From NCBI GenBank assembly GCA_040006675.1, contig JBDTWM010000009.1, positions 1 to 43,489 on the forward strand: a stretch of 43,489 nucleotides of DNA, read 5' to 3'. The translations under genes and the position numbers were made by a program. Of this stretch, positions 24,389 to 31,298 are shown in pieces; the first letter of the stretch is position 1, and the number at the start of each line of letters is the position of its first letter. This stretch comes from Austwickia sp040006675 (GTDB lineage Bacteria; Actinomycetota; Actinomycetes; Actinomycetales; Dermatophilaceae). A model generated the notes under the pieces. It was not told where the DNA came from. It worked only from the letters and a program-made list of their open reading frames with translations, and made no database searches.

Positions 24389-25156
24389 ATGCGGCTGATC
24401 CCGATCGGGTGTTCCGGGTCGTTTCCCGGACCCCACTCGCCGGCATCCTGTTACCTGGTGCAGGCCGATCACCACGGCCGCCCGTGGACCGTCGCGCTTG
24501 ATCTGGGCAACGGCTCGATCGGCCCGATGCATCGGGTGATCGATCCCCGCGACCTCGACGCGGTCGTGCTGACCCACCTGCACCCCGACCACTGCCTCGA
24601 CCTATGCGGGCTTTATGTCATGCGTACCTACCAGCCCGGCGGTCCGCCATCGGACCGGCTGCCCGTGTGGGGACCGGCGGGCACGCCCGCGCGGCTGGGC
24701 CGCGCGTACGGCGTATCCGCCAGCGAAGACCTCTCGGACCGTTACGCGTTCGGTGCGCTGGTCGAGGAGAGCCCCGTCGAGATCGGGCCCTTCCGGATCA
24801 TCCCGTACCTCATGAACCACCCCGTGGAGGCCTACGGTCTGCGCGTGGAAGCCGACGGCGTCGCGCTTGCCTACACCGGGGACACCGACGACTGCCCGCG
24901 GCTGCGGAGGCTCATCGCCGGGGTCGACCTGGCCCTGATGGACTGCGCGTTCATCGACGGGCGCGACCGGCCCTCGGGTATCCACTTGAGCGGCTCGCGC
25001 GCCGCCACGGCCGCGGTTGAGGCCGGCGGGGTCAAGCGCCTGATGCTCACGCACATTCCGAGCTGGAACGATCCCGACGTCTGCCGCGCGCAAGCGGCCG
25101 CCATCTGGCCGGCGGACGTCGAGGTGTGCCGCGCGGGGAGGAGGTACGCCCTGTAG
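24389..25156 (+). CDS. Rv1339-like MBL-fold metallohydrolase
   Basis: This 255-residue metallo-beta-lactamase-fold hydrolase is related to RNase Z-type proteins. The metal site is complete: HLHPDH (THLHPDHCLDLCG), a later His in PYLMNHPVEAYGL, the Asp in YTGDTDDCPRL and a C-terminal His in LMLTHIPSW. The start MRLIPIGCSGSFPGPHSPASCYL is typical of the group. The mycobacterial orthologue in this position, Rv1339, has been reported as a cyclic-nucleotide phosphodiesterase. That makes cAMP hydrolysis a reasonable hypothesis here, inferred from homology and gene order. A GGGAG ribosome binding site precedes the ATG, 10 bp after murI. Confidence 0.88.
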   Translation: MRLIPIGCSGSFPGPHSPASCYLVQADHHGRPWTVALDLGNGSIGPMHRVIDPRDLDAVVLTHLHPDHCLDLCGLYVMRTYQPGGPPSDRLPVWGPAGTPARLGRAYGVSASEDLSDRYAFGALVEESPVEIGPFRIIPYLMNHPVEAYGLRVEADGVALAYTGDTDDCPRLRRLIAGVDLALMDCAFIDGRDRPSGIHLSGSRAATAAVEAGGVKRLMLTHIPSWNDPDVCRAQAAAIWPADVEVCRAGRRYAL

Positions 25157-25171
25157 CCGTGTCCGAGACCC

Positions 25172-25177
25172 TAGGCT
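25172..25177 (+). promoter_or_regulatory. Putative -10 hexamer TAGGCT for the gene at 25184
   Basis: TAGGCT ends exactly 6 nt before the ATG and no ribosome binding site lies between. A leaderless start is likely. Confidence 0.5.
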
Positions 25178-25183
25178 GAGCCG

Positions 25184-25531
25184 ATGAGCATCCCCGTCCA
25201 GCTGGAGGACCTCGCCAGGGTCGTCGAAGGCTATGGCTCCGCACTGCTGGTGACGATCGGCCAGCCGCTGCGGATCAAGGTGCACACGGTCGACCCTCTG
25301 GTGCGGGACGGGGCGTTGGTCATCGCGATGCGTGGGCGCGGCTCGGCGGTCAACCTGGCCGCCAACCCGCAGGCAACGGTCGTGTGGATGCCGCTGGAGC
25401 GCCACGGCTACACGCTCATCGTCGACGGGAACGGCGTGCCGACCGAAGACGGGGTCATGGTGTTCCCGGAGAGCGCGATGCTGCACCGGCCCGCGGGCCA
25501 CGCGGATGGCCCCGCGTCGACCTACCCGTGA
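25184..25531 (+). CDS. Small flavin split-barrel (PNPOx-like) protein
   Basis: This 115-residue protein resembles a minimal pyridoxamine-phosphate-oxidase-like barrel. Strands SALLVTIGQPLRIKVHTV and GALVIAMRGRGSAVNLAANPQATVVW match the usual first half, and RHGYTLIVDGNGV is a later strand. The end is Pro/His-rich (LHRPAGHADGPASTYP). Whether it still binds a flavin is uncertain because the fold is short. It sits between the Rv1339-like gene and rph, with its own -10-like element. Confidence 0.75.
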   Translation: MSIPVQLEDLARVVEGYGSALLVTIGQPLRIKVHTVDPLVRDGALVIAMRGRGSAVNLAANPQATVVWMPLERHGYTLIVDGNGVPTEDGVMVFPESAMLHRPAGHADGPASTYP

Positions 25532-25534
25532 CTC

Positions 25535-25548
25535 ACCCTCGATAGGGT
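25535..25548. promoter_or_regulatory. Palindrome overlapping the rph -10 hexamer TAGGGT
   Basis: ACCCT-CGAT-AGGGT is a perfect inverted repeat with 5-bp arms, and its right arm lies within TAGGGT (25543-25548). That hexamer ends 6 nt before the rph ATG. The repeat could be a weak terminator for the upstream gene or an operator over the promoter. Confidence 0.5.
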
Positions 25549-25554
25549 GCGGTC

Positions 25555-26307
25555 ATGTCCCGACATGACGGCCGCGCCCCCCACCAGCTCCGCGACATCC
25601 GCATCACCCGGCGCTGGCTGGACCATGCCGAAGGCAGCGTGCTCGTCGAGTTCGGGAAGACGCGTGTGCTCTGCGCGGCGAGCTTCACCGAAGGAGTGCC
25701 GCGTTGGCGCAGGGGATCGGGCAAGGGCTGGGTGAGCGCCGAGTACGCGATGCTGCCCCGCTCGACGCACACGCGAAGCGACCGGGAATCGGTGCGCGGC
25801 AAGATCGGCGGACGCACCCATGAGATCTCCCGCCTAGTGGGCCGCAGTCTGCGGGCCGTTGTCGACACCGCAGCTCTGGGGGAGAACACGATCCTGCTCG
25901 ACTGCGACGTGCTCCAGGCGGACGGCGGCACGCGCACGGCCGCGATCACGGGTGCCTACGTGGCGCTCGCGGACGCGATCGAGACGGGCCGGGCCCAGGG
26001 TGCGATCCGTCGCGCGGCCCAGGTCCTCACCGGCTCGGTGGCGGCGGTGAGCGTCGGAGTGGTCGGCGGGGTGCCGGTGCTCGACCTGGACTACGTCGAG
26101 GACGTCGACGCCGACACCGACATGAATGTGGTGATGACGGGCGACGGCCGCTTCGTGGAAGTGCAGGGTACGGCAGAGGGCGAGCCGTTCGACCGCGCCG
26201 GGCTCGATGCCCTGCTGGGCCTCGCGGAGGCCGGCTGCGCTCGACTGACGCAGCTGCAGCGCGGCGCCCTCGACCAGGAACTGAGCGCCGCGACGGGGGC
26301 ACCATGA
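25555..26307 (+). CDS. rph: Ribonuclease PH
   Basis: RNase PH is a phosphate-dependent 3'-5' exoribonuclease that trims tRNA and rRNA ends. The 250-residue protein is full length and has all family blocks: RHDGRAPHQLRDIRITRRWLDHAEGSVLVEFGKTRVLC, the conserved WVSAEYAMLPRSTHTR, RxxxRGKIGGRTHEISRLVGRSLRAVVD, the phosphate-site region DCDVLQADGGTRTAAITGAYVAL, and MNVVMTGDGRFVEVQGTAEGEPF. The start is set by the leaderless-type promoter 6 nt upstream. It overlaps rdgB by 4 bp, so the two RNA/nucleotide-maintenance enzymes are coupled. Confidence 0.97.
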   Translation: MSRHDGRAPHQLRDIRITRRWLDHAEGSVLVEFGKTRVLCAASFTEGVPRWRRGSGKGWVSAEYAMLPRSTHTRSDRESVRGKIGGRTHEISRLVGRSLRAVVDTAALGENTILLDCDVLQADGGTRTAAITGAYVALADAIETGRAQGAIRRAAQVLTGSVAAVSVGVVGGVPVLDLDYVEDVDADTDMNVVMTGDGRFVEVQGTAEGEPFDRAGLDALLGLAEAGCARLTQLQRGALDQELSAATGAP

Positions 26308-26948
26308 GTGCCGGGTCGGTTGCGGGCGTCCCTGACCGCAGGATCGTCTTGGCCACCCGCAACGAGGCTAAGCTCGCCGAGCTGCGGGTGATCCTCGCCG
26401 ACACACTGGCCCACCTGAACCTGGACCTGGTCGCGGTGAGCGACTTCCCGGACGTCCGGGACGTGGTCGAGACCGGCGTGACGTTCGAGCAGAACGCCCG
26501 CCTCAAGGCGATCACGGTGGCGGACGCGACCGGCCTGCCCGCGCTCGCCGATGACTCGGGACTCGCCGTGGACGTGCTCGGCGGTGCGCCGGGGGTGTTC
26601 AGCGCCCGCTGGTCAGGGCGGCACGGCGACGACCGGGCCAACCTCGACCTGCTTCTGTCTCAGCTCGCCGACGTACCGGAGGAGCACCGGGGGGCCGCCT
26701 TCGTGTGCGCGGCCTGCCTTGCGCTGCCCGGTGGGTTCGCGATGGTCCGGGAGGCTCGCTTCGAGGGCACGCTGACGTACGCGCCGCGCGGGGCGGGCGG
26801 GTTCGGGTACGACCCCATCCTCCAGGTGGCGCGCGACGGCCGAACGTCCGCGGAACTGACGCCGGCGGAGAAGAACGCGATCAGCCACCGCGGCATGGCG
26901 TTCCGCGCGTTGGCGGCCGATCTGCGCGCCTTGATCGCGCCGGCCTAG
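26304..26948 (+). CDS. rdgB: dITP/XTP pyrophosphatase, RdgB/HAM1 family
   Basis: This enzyme removes non-canonical purine nucleotides (dITP, XTP) by hydrolysis to monophosphates and so protects DNA and RNA. The 214-residue protein has LATRNEAKLAEL, VETGVTFEQNARLKA, ADDSGLAVDVLGGAPGVFSARWSG, GGFGYDPIL and ISHRGMAF, all diagnostic. It begins with a short extension before VLATRN. It is translationally coupled to rph by a 4-bp overlap, an order also seen in mycobacteria. The next gene is convergent, only 4 bp beyond its stop, which leaves no room for a normal terminator. Confidence 0.96.
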   Translation: MSAGSVAGVPDRRIVLATRNEAKLAELRVILADTLAHLNLDLVAVSDFPDVRDVVETGVTFEQNARLKAITVADATGLPALADDSGLAVDVLGGAPGVFSARWSGRHGDDRANLDLLLSQLADVPEEHRGAAFVCAACLALPGGFAMVREARFEGTLTYAPRGAGGFGYDPILQVARDGRTSAELTPAEKNAISHRGMAFRALAADLRALIAPA

Positions 26949-26952
26949 GCGC

Positions 26953-27327
26953 TCAGCGGCGGGGGAGCGTCTCCAGCGCGCCTGCCTGCGCGGCCCGGCT
27001 GATCGGGAACAGTCCGGCGAGCGCCACGGCCACCGGCGCGAACGCGCATGCCCACGCGGCGACGTCACGGCCCACGAAGGACAAAACCAACGCGGCGATG
27101 ATGCAGAGCGCGGCTACGGCGGCGATCCCGACGGCCCACGGCCAGGCCGCGCGGTGACCCGCACGCCACGCCTCGTGGCTGGCCACGGTCGCCGGGGTCC
27201 GGATGCCCATGGAGGCGTTCGCCGTCAGGCGACCGGACGCGCCCGCCCAGACCACGCCGACGACACACCCGACGACGACGATGTCGACCACGGCCAGGAA
27301 CACGACGAACCCCACGGCTTCGGACAC
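26953..27327 (-). CDS. SdpI-like small membrane protein
   Basis: This 124-residue membrane protein has three predicted helices (about 3-29, 62-85 and 90-110). Between the first two it has the SdpI/YhfL signature NASMGIRTPATVASHEAWRAGHR, matching the G[FI]RTPxTxxSxExWxxxxR pattern. SdpI of Bacillus subtilis is the immunity protein against the SDP toxin and also sequesters its repressor, but most family members have no known role. The GTG start has a -10-like TAGCAT 7 nt upstream (27340 to 27335). It is the last of three closely spaced minus-strand genes starting with a MarR regulator. Confidence 0.8.
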   Translation of the reverse strand: MSEAVGFVVFLAVVDIVVVGCVVGVVWAGASGRLTANASMGIRTPATVASHEAWRAGHRAAWPWAVGIAAVAALCIIAALVLSFVGRDVAAWACAFAPVAVALAGLFPISRAAQAGALETLPRR

Positions 27328-27334
27328 GCCTCCG

Positions 27335-27340
27335 ATGCTA
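27335..27340 (-). promoter_or_regulatory. Putative -10 hexamer TAGCAT for the SdpI-like gene
   Basis: On the minus strand TAGCAT is followed by CGGAGGC and then the GTG start. The same seven bases also contain GGAGG, so the site could work either as a ribosome binding site or as part of a leaderless start. Confidence 0.35.
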
Positions 27341-27354
27341 CGTGGCCGGCAGTG

Positions 27355-27639
27355 CTAGCGGGCGTGGGTCCGGACGAGCTTGACGCCTCGACCGAGCAGC
27401 ATCGGCAGGACGGCGTCCGGGTCGTCGACCACGTCATACTCGATCAGCTCTCCGTCGTGAGCGTCAAAGTGAGCGGGGTTGCTGTGAAAACTGCCCAACT
27501 TGAGTTCGAGGACGTGGCGGCCGGTGGGGATGGGGAATTCGGTGGCGTCGCCCGTCAAGGCTCCGAGTTTCTGGCGGCCGAGATAGACCTCTCGGCCGGG
27601 CTCGCCGCTACCGCGGTGGATGCGCAATGTGGCGGACAT
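27355..27639 (-). CDS. Small beta-rich protein of unknown function
   Basis: I do not recognise the family of this 94-residue protein. Alternating hydrophobic residues suggest six to eight beta strands (SATLRIHRG, REVYLGRQKLGAL, GRHVLELKLG, ELIEYDVVDD). The composition is that of a small cytoplasmic beta sandwich, with no signal peptide or membrane helix. The motif PTGRHVLELKLGSFHSNP recalls PEGA-like carbohydrate-type domains, but this is weak. ATG 27639 is preferred over an upstream ATG because AAAGGAC lies just before it. It lies 31 bp after the MarR gene and 27 bp before the SdpI-like gene, so the three are probably one operon. Confidence 0.75.
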   Translation of the reverse strand: MSATLRIHRGSGEPGREVYLGRQKLGALTGDATEFPIPTGRHVLELKLGSFHSNPAHFDAHDGELIEYDVVDDPDAVLPMLLGRGVKLVRTHAR

Positions 27640-27670
27640 GATGAGGTCCTTTCGGAGGCATGAGTGGTGT

Positions 27671-28141
27671 TCACCAGCCCAGGAGGAGGGCGTCACGGTG
27701 GTGTTCGCCCGCGGCGCGGGCTAACAGGCGCAGGCCGTGGGTCACGGCGTGGCGGTCGGACGTCGACATTCCGGCGAGAGTCGCGACGATATCTTGGCGA
27801 CGGCTCTGCATCGCCTCGCTCAGGACGGCCTGCCCGGCGGGTGTCAACGTCAGCGTGGCCTCGCGTCCGTTGTCGGCGGCGGGTCGGCGCTGCAGCAGCC
27901 CCGCCCGTCGCAGCCGCGTCGTCAGGCGACTCACTCCCGACGGTTGGATCGCGAGAGCCTCCGCAAGGTCTCCCGGTCGCAGCGAGCCGGCCTGCTCGAT
28001 GAGAGCCAGAGCGCGGAACTGCGGCAGGGTGACGTGCTCGAAGATGATGGCCAGCGATCGGGCGGTGATGCCCACGAGCGCGCGGGACGCGTCCATGACG
28101 GCGTCGACGTCCGGAGACGGGACGTCTGAACACGCCGACAT
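27671..28141 (-). CDS. MarR-family transcriptional regulator
   Basis: This 156-residue winged-helix regulator begins MSACSDVPSPDVDAVMDASRALVG. The MarR core is clear: LPQFRALALIEQAGSLRPGDLAEALAIQPSGVSRLTTRLRRAGLLQRR contains the recognition helix, and ATLTLTPAGQAVL forms the wing and the start of the dimerisation helix. The start was chosen at ATG 28141; longer in-frame versions add an unrelated Arg-rich segment. A palindrome typical of MarR operators lies 66-81 bp upstream. It precedes the small beta-rich protein and the SdpI-like protein, so it probably regulates them and itself. The ligand is unknown. Confidence 0.9.
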   Translation of the reverse strand: MSACSDVPSPDVDAVMDASRALVGITARSLAIIFEHVTLPQFRALALIEQAGSLRPGDLAEALAIQPSGVSRLTTRLRRAGLLQRRPAADNGREATLTLTPAGQAVLSEAMQSRRQDIVATLAGMSTSDRHAVTHGLRLLARAAGEHHRDALLLGW

Positions 28142-28206
28142 GGACCGGTCAGCCCGGCCGCTTGTGTCAGGCGAAGGAGATCGCACCGCTTGAGCGTACG
28201 GCGATG

Positions 28207-28222
28207 ATTGTCTTAGGGCAAT
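28207..28222. promoter_or_regulatory. MarR-operator-like palindrome
   Basis: ATTGTCTTAGGGCAAT matches its own reverse complement at 12 of 16 positions, with perfect ATTG/CAAT ends. This 16-bp form with ATTG...CAAT arms is typical of MarR-type operators. It lies upstream of the MarR gene in the only AT-rich patch of that gap, so autoregulation is likely but inferred. Confidence 0.55.
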
Positions 28223-28262
28223 AGTCTTCGGATGGTCGCCCAGCCGGGCACGGCGGCACCAG

Positions 28263-28295
28263 CATCCGCCGCTCATCCGCCGCTCATCCGCCGCG
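28263..28295. repeat. 11-bp tandem repeat, three copies
   Basis: CATCCGCCGCT is repeated at 28263 and 28274, with a third copy at 28285 differing only in its last base. The array is in the gap between the lipoprotein stop and the MarR promoter region. No function is evident. Confidence 0.85.
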
Positions 28296-28321
28296 CGGTG
28301 CGTTGCCCGGGCCTGACGTGG

Positions 28322-29536
28322 CTAGGGGACCGACGTGACGACGACCGTGATCGACGAGCCTGACCCATCACCTGAACTCGCCCCGTCAGGCTCGACGCAG
28401 TAGGCGACCTCGTCACCGTACGCGGCGATGCGGCACGGCACGTGCAGCGCCTCGCCGTCCCGGCTGAGCTTGATCGGCGCGGACAACGTGCCGTCGAGAC
28501 CCACGCGGACGGCCCGGAAGTGGTCGACCCCGTCGAAGAACGCCACGGCGCCGGCCCCGGGTGCGGCGTTCGACGCCCCCGGCAGGTCCAGGAACGTCGG
28601 ACCCTGCGCCAACGTGTCAGCTGCCGCGGCGTCGCCCAGCCGTCCGATCCCAAGCCGGCGTGCGGGGCCGACCGTCGCGTCCTCCCACGACGCCAGGCCC
28701 GTCTCGCCGATCTTCAGCCCGCGACCCGGGCCACCGATGTCCACGGGGCGCGGCGGGCCGCCCGACCCGGGCACGCACCACACCTTCTGGCTGGCCGCAC
28801 CGGGGTCGGCGGTCGTGTAGTAGATCCCGCCCGCAGAGACGGCGAGGTCGTTGACCGGCGGAAGACCGGACGCCAGCACCCGCGAGGCGCCCGTGGCCGT
28901 CTCGAAGACGTGCACAGCGAACCCCGAGGCCGCGTCAGGGCCGCTGGCCTGGGTCCACGCCAGTCGTCCCGCGCCGGCGGCCAACGATGGAAGCGCGCTC
29001 GGCAGGTCGCTGCTGGCGAGCGTGCGCGTCGAGCCGTCCGCAAGGTTGTGCGCCAGGACCTTCCAGCGCATGGAGCTGACGTCCGTGGACGGTGTGCGTT
29101 CGAGGTCCTCCCACAGGAGCCAGCTGCCGGAGATCCGGACCAGATCGGTTTGGCCCTGCGGCCACGTCGTGCTCGCCACCGTCCGTATCGCCTTGGTGTC
29201 GAGGTCGACGGCGTCGACGCGGGTGGGCCGGGCCGCCCCCTGCGAAGCCCCTGGGGTGACGACCGCGTACGCCAGATAGCGGTCCGACAGCCCCAGCTGG
29301 CTCACGGCGAACGCCGGGACGGAGAGCGTCCACCGGGGAATGGCCGCCGCCGAGCCTGCCGACGATCCCGACGTCGCCTCGGCCGCCGTCTCGGACGTCG
29401 CCTCCGTGGTCGTGCGCGGGGTGCCGGCCTCGCCGGTGGGGGGCGGCTCCGCACACGCCGTCCCGGCGAGCAGCGCGGCGGCGGCCCATCCCAGGAGACG
29501 GGCCGACCGCCGCGCGCCGCGTATCGAACTAGCCAA
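28322..29536 (-). CDS. Secreted propeller-like lipoprotein of unknown function
   Basis: This 404-residue protein has an N-terminal export signal ending in AGTACAEPP, so Cys28 is a probable lipid anchor although the lipobox is not perfect. A Thr/Ser/Ala/Glu-rich spacer covers about 30-65. The rest consists of repeated beta blades with motifs such as RISGSWLLWEDLER, SLAAGAGRLAWTQAS, AVSAGGIYYTTADPG and IGETGLASWEDATVG, which resemble the TolB/YVTN type of beta propeller. No catalytic residues stand out. Its start overlaps the stop of the C39-like peptidase gene by 8 bp, so the two are co-expressed and could form an extracellular pair. Confidence 0.7.
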   Translation of the reverse strand: MASSIRGARRSARLLGWAAAALLAGTACAEPPPTGEAGTPRTTTEATSETAAEATSGSSAGSAAAIPRWTLSVPAFAVSQLGLSDRYLAYAVVTPGASQGAARPTRVDAVDLDTKAIRTVASTTWPQGQTDLVRISGSWLLWEDLERTPSTDVSSMRWKVLAHNLADGSTRTLASSDLPSALPSLAAGAGRLAWTQASGPDAASGFAVHVFETATGASRVLASGLPPVNDLAVSAGGIYYTTADPGAASQKVWCVPGSGGPPRPVDIGGPGRGLKIGETGLASWEDATVGPARRLGIGRLGDAAAADTLAQGPTFLDLPGASNAAPGAGAVAFFDGVDHFRAVRVGLDGTLSAPIKLSRDGEALHVPCRIAAYGDEVAYCVEPDGASSGDGSGSSITVVVTSVP

Positions 29537-30401
29537 CGAACTGTCCCGTCGGCGAATTGCGGATCGCGGCGTAGAGGTTGTTCGCCGAGACCGGCCAGTA
29601 ACCAGCCGGGTTGCTGCCCCGGTAGCCCAGCGCGGACGCGTTGAACTCGTCGAAGACGTAGATGTTCGGGCCTGACCAGCCGTACACGAGGTTGTAGTGG
29701 GTCGTCCACCGTCCCTGCCAGTACCACAGGTAGCCCGTCTGGACGTTGGCGACCATCCCGTGGCCCGCGTTGCCGACGATGCTCTTCGTACTGGCGAGCA
29801 GGTTCGCCGGTGACGTCGGCGTGTTGAGGGAGAAGTAGTCGAACCCCCAGTAGCGCGAGTTGAGCACGTTCGCGATCCGCCGGATGTACGTGCCGACGGA
29901 CGGGTCGGTGCCCATCAGGGCGGCCAGTTTGGTCTCGCCCTCATCGACCCCGGCCATGGCCCGGATCAGGTTGCGTGTGGCCGACGGTCCACACGTGTAG
30001 TCCTTCTTCTGCCAGTAGTGCCCAGCGCGCAGGTAGTGGGTGGTCTTCGCGCTGTTGGGCAGGGCGGCCTGAGCCGCTGCGGGGAGTGCTCCGCCGCCCA
30101 GGGTCGTGCCCGGCGCTGCGGGGCGTGCCGACGCGGTGGTGACGCCACCGGTGACCCCCTGCATGAGAGGGCGGTTCGCCTCGATGTTGGCCGCCATGTG
30201 TTGCTTGGCTTCGATGCGGGCGCGCCCGGCGACGGGGGGGCTGTAGGTGGCGGGGCGGGTGTCGGCGACGCCGGAGTTCCTGGGCCCGACAGGATCGGGC
30301 TTGGACGTGGCGAAGGCGGTGGAACCCAGACCGCCGGACACGACGAGGGCGGTGGCTGTGACGAGCGCGGCGACGCATCGCCGCGTAGGGCAGTGACGCA
30401 T
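29529..30401 (-). CDS. Secreted C39-like cysteine peptidase
   Basis: This 290-residue exported protein has a cleavable signal peptide (about 1-32, ending STAFATS) and a Pro/Ala-rich region to about residue 115. A papain-like C39-family domain follows. The catalytic set is visible: Cys137 (DYTCGPSATRNLI), His235 (RWTTHYNLVYGW) and Asp251 (YVFDEF). C39 peptidases are best known for cleaving Gly-Gly leaders inside bacteriocin exporters, but this stand-alone secreted type has no assigned substrate. ATG 30401 is chosen because GGAGGG lies 6 nt upstream; an earlier ATG would add 16 residues before the signal peptide. It is the first gene of a minus-strand pair with the lipoprotein. Confidence 0.82.
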   Translation of the reverse strand: MRHCPTRRCVAALVTATALVVSGGLGSTAFATSKPDPVGPRNSGVADTRPATYSPPVAGRARIEAKQHMAANIEANRPLMQGVTGGVTTASARPAAPGTTLGGGALPAAAQAALPNSAKTTHYLRAGHYWQKKDYTCGPSATRNLIRAMAGVDEGETKLAALMGTDPSVGTYIRRIANVLNSRYWGFDYFSLNTPTSPANLLASTKSIVGNAGHGMVANVQTGYLWYWQGRWTTHYNLVYGWSGPNIYVFDEFNASALGYRGSNPAGYWPVSANNLYAAIRNSPTGQFVG

Positions 30402-30502
30402 GGATGACCCTCCAGGGATGACAGCGGCCGGCGTGGCCGCGCCATCCACTGTGCCTCCCGCTGCGTGCCCCCCGAGGGCCGATCATGGGCGTTTGGTCGT
30501 GA

Positions 30503-30523
30503 ATTGTCTTTAGACGCAACAAT
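30503..30523. promoter_or_regulatory. Inverted repeat in the C39 gene upstream region
   Basis: ATTGT and ACAAT arms are 11 bp apart in the most AT-rich part of the gap before the C39 gene. The left end ATTGTCTTTAG is nearly the same as ATTGTCTTAG in the MarR-operator-like site at 28207. A shared regulator is possible. Confidence 0.4.
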
Positions 30524-30524
30524 A

Positions 30525-30544
30525 TTCGCGCCCAACGGCGCGAA
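30525..30544 (-). terminator. Intrinsic-like terminator of tRNA-Leu
   Basis: TTCGCGCC and GGCGCGAA form a perfect 8-bp stem with a 4-nt loop, starting 7 bp beyond the 3' end of tRNA-Leu on the minus strand. The transcript continues with the AT-rich TATTGTTG. Position and form fit a tRNA terminator. Confidence 0.65.
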
Positions 30545-30550
30545 CCTGTG

Positions 30551-30634
30551 TGCGGGAGAAGGGACTTGAACCCTCACGCCCTACCGGGCACAGGAACCTA
30601 AATCCTGCGTGTCTGCCAATTTCACCACTCCCGC
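30551..30634 (-). tRNA. tRNA-Leu (anticodon UAG)
   Basis: On the minus strand GCGGGAG pairs with CTCCCGC as acceptor stem. The anticodon loop TTTAGGT between CAGGA and TCCTG gives anticodon UAG, and the T-arm GAGGG-TTCAAGT-CCCTT is intact. The longer variable region fits a class II tRNA. CCA is not encoded, since CAC follows the discriminator A. Confidence 0.96.
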
Positions 30635-30681
30635 GCAGGCCCCGAGTGTACGGCGTCGTCAGCCGCCTCCCGGGTCCCGAG

Positions 30682-31146
30682 TCACACCCCGAGCGCCGTG
30701 CGCAGCGAGGCCACGTGACCGGTGGCTCTCACGTTGTACTTGGCCAGTTCCACGGAGCCGTCCGGGGCGACCACGATCGTGCTGCGGATCACGCCTACCA
30801 CGGTTTTGCCGTACAGCTTCTTTTCCCCGTATGCGCCGTACGCCGTCAATACGGTCTTGTCGGGGTCGGCGAGCAGCAGGAACGTGAGCGACTCCTTCTC
30901 CACGAACTCGGCCAGCTTGGCGGGGGGGTCGGGGGAGATGCCCACCACGTCGTAGCCGGCTGCCAGCAGCGGCTCCAGGCTGTCGCGGAAGTCACACGCC
31001 TCATTCGTGCAGCCGGGCGTCATGGCGGCGGGATAGAAGAAGAGCACGAGGTGTCGCCCGGCGTAGTCCGTCAGTGACGACTGAGTGCCTTCGTGGTTCT
31101 CGAGGGTCCAGGTGGGGGCGGGATCCCCAGGGGTCAGGCGGGTCAT
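30682..31146 (-). CDS. bcp: Bcp/PrxQ-type thioredoxin-dependent peroxiredoxin
   Basis: This enzyme reduces hydrogen peroxide and organic hydroperoxides using thioredoxin. The 154-residue protein has the AhpC-TSA fold start GDPAPTWTLENHEGTQSSLTDYAGR. The peroxidatic motif is PAAMTPGCTNEACDFRD, with Cys46 and a likely resolving Cys51 five residues later, as in BCP. VVGISPDPPAKLAEFVEKE and the C-terminal peroxidase core follow. A strong ribosome binding site (AAGGAG) precedes the ATG. It is divergent from the DUF3618 gene across a 152-bp region that contains a repeat array. The thioredoxin encoded at 9134 could be an electron donor. Confidence 0.94.
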   Translation of the reverse strand: MTRLTPGDPAPTWTLENHEGTQSSLTDYAGRHLVLFFYPAAMTPGCTNEACDFRDSLEPLLAAGYDVVGISPDPPAKLAEFVEKESLTFLLLADPDKTVLTAYGAYGEKKLYGKTVVGVIRSTIVVAPDGSVELAKYNVRATGHVASLRTALGV

Positions 31147-31177
31147 CGCTCTCCTTGCGGTGCGGTCGGCGGGCGCG

Positions 31178-31246
31178 CGATCAGGCGGGCAGGCGATCAG
31201 GCGGGCCCGCGATCAGGCGATCAGGCGGGCCCGCGATCACGCGGGC
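31178..31246. repeat. Irregular tandem array of CGATCAGGCGGGC words
   Basis: CGATCAGGCGGGC occurs at 31178, 31194 and 31218, and with one change (CGATCACGCGGGC) at 31234. A truncated CGATCAGGC lies at 31210. The steps are 16, 16, 8 and 16 bp, so the array has an 8-bp half-unit. It fills the divergent promoter region between bcp and the DUF3618 gene. Confidence 0.9.
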
Positions 31247-31298
31247 CCGTGCGGATGAGGGTAGGTTAACGTCGCGAGAACACGAAAGGACGACACCG

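Noticed and set aside
30402..30550. tRNA-Leu as an integration site of a mobile island carrying the C39-MarR-SdpI genes
   Set aside because: No duplicate of the tRNA 3' end was found near the other border at about 26950, and no integrase is present. The locus looks accessory but not demonstrably mobile.
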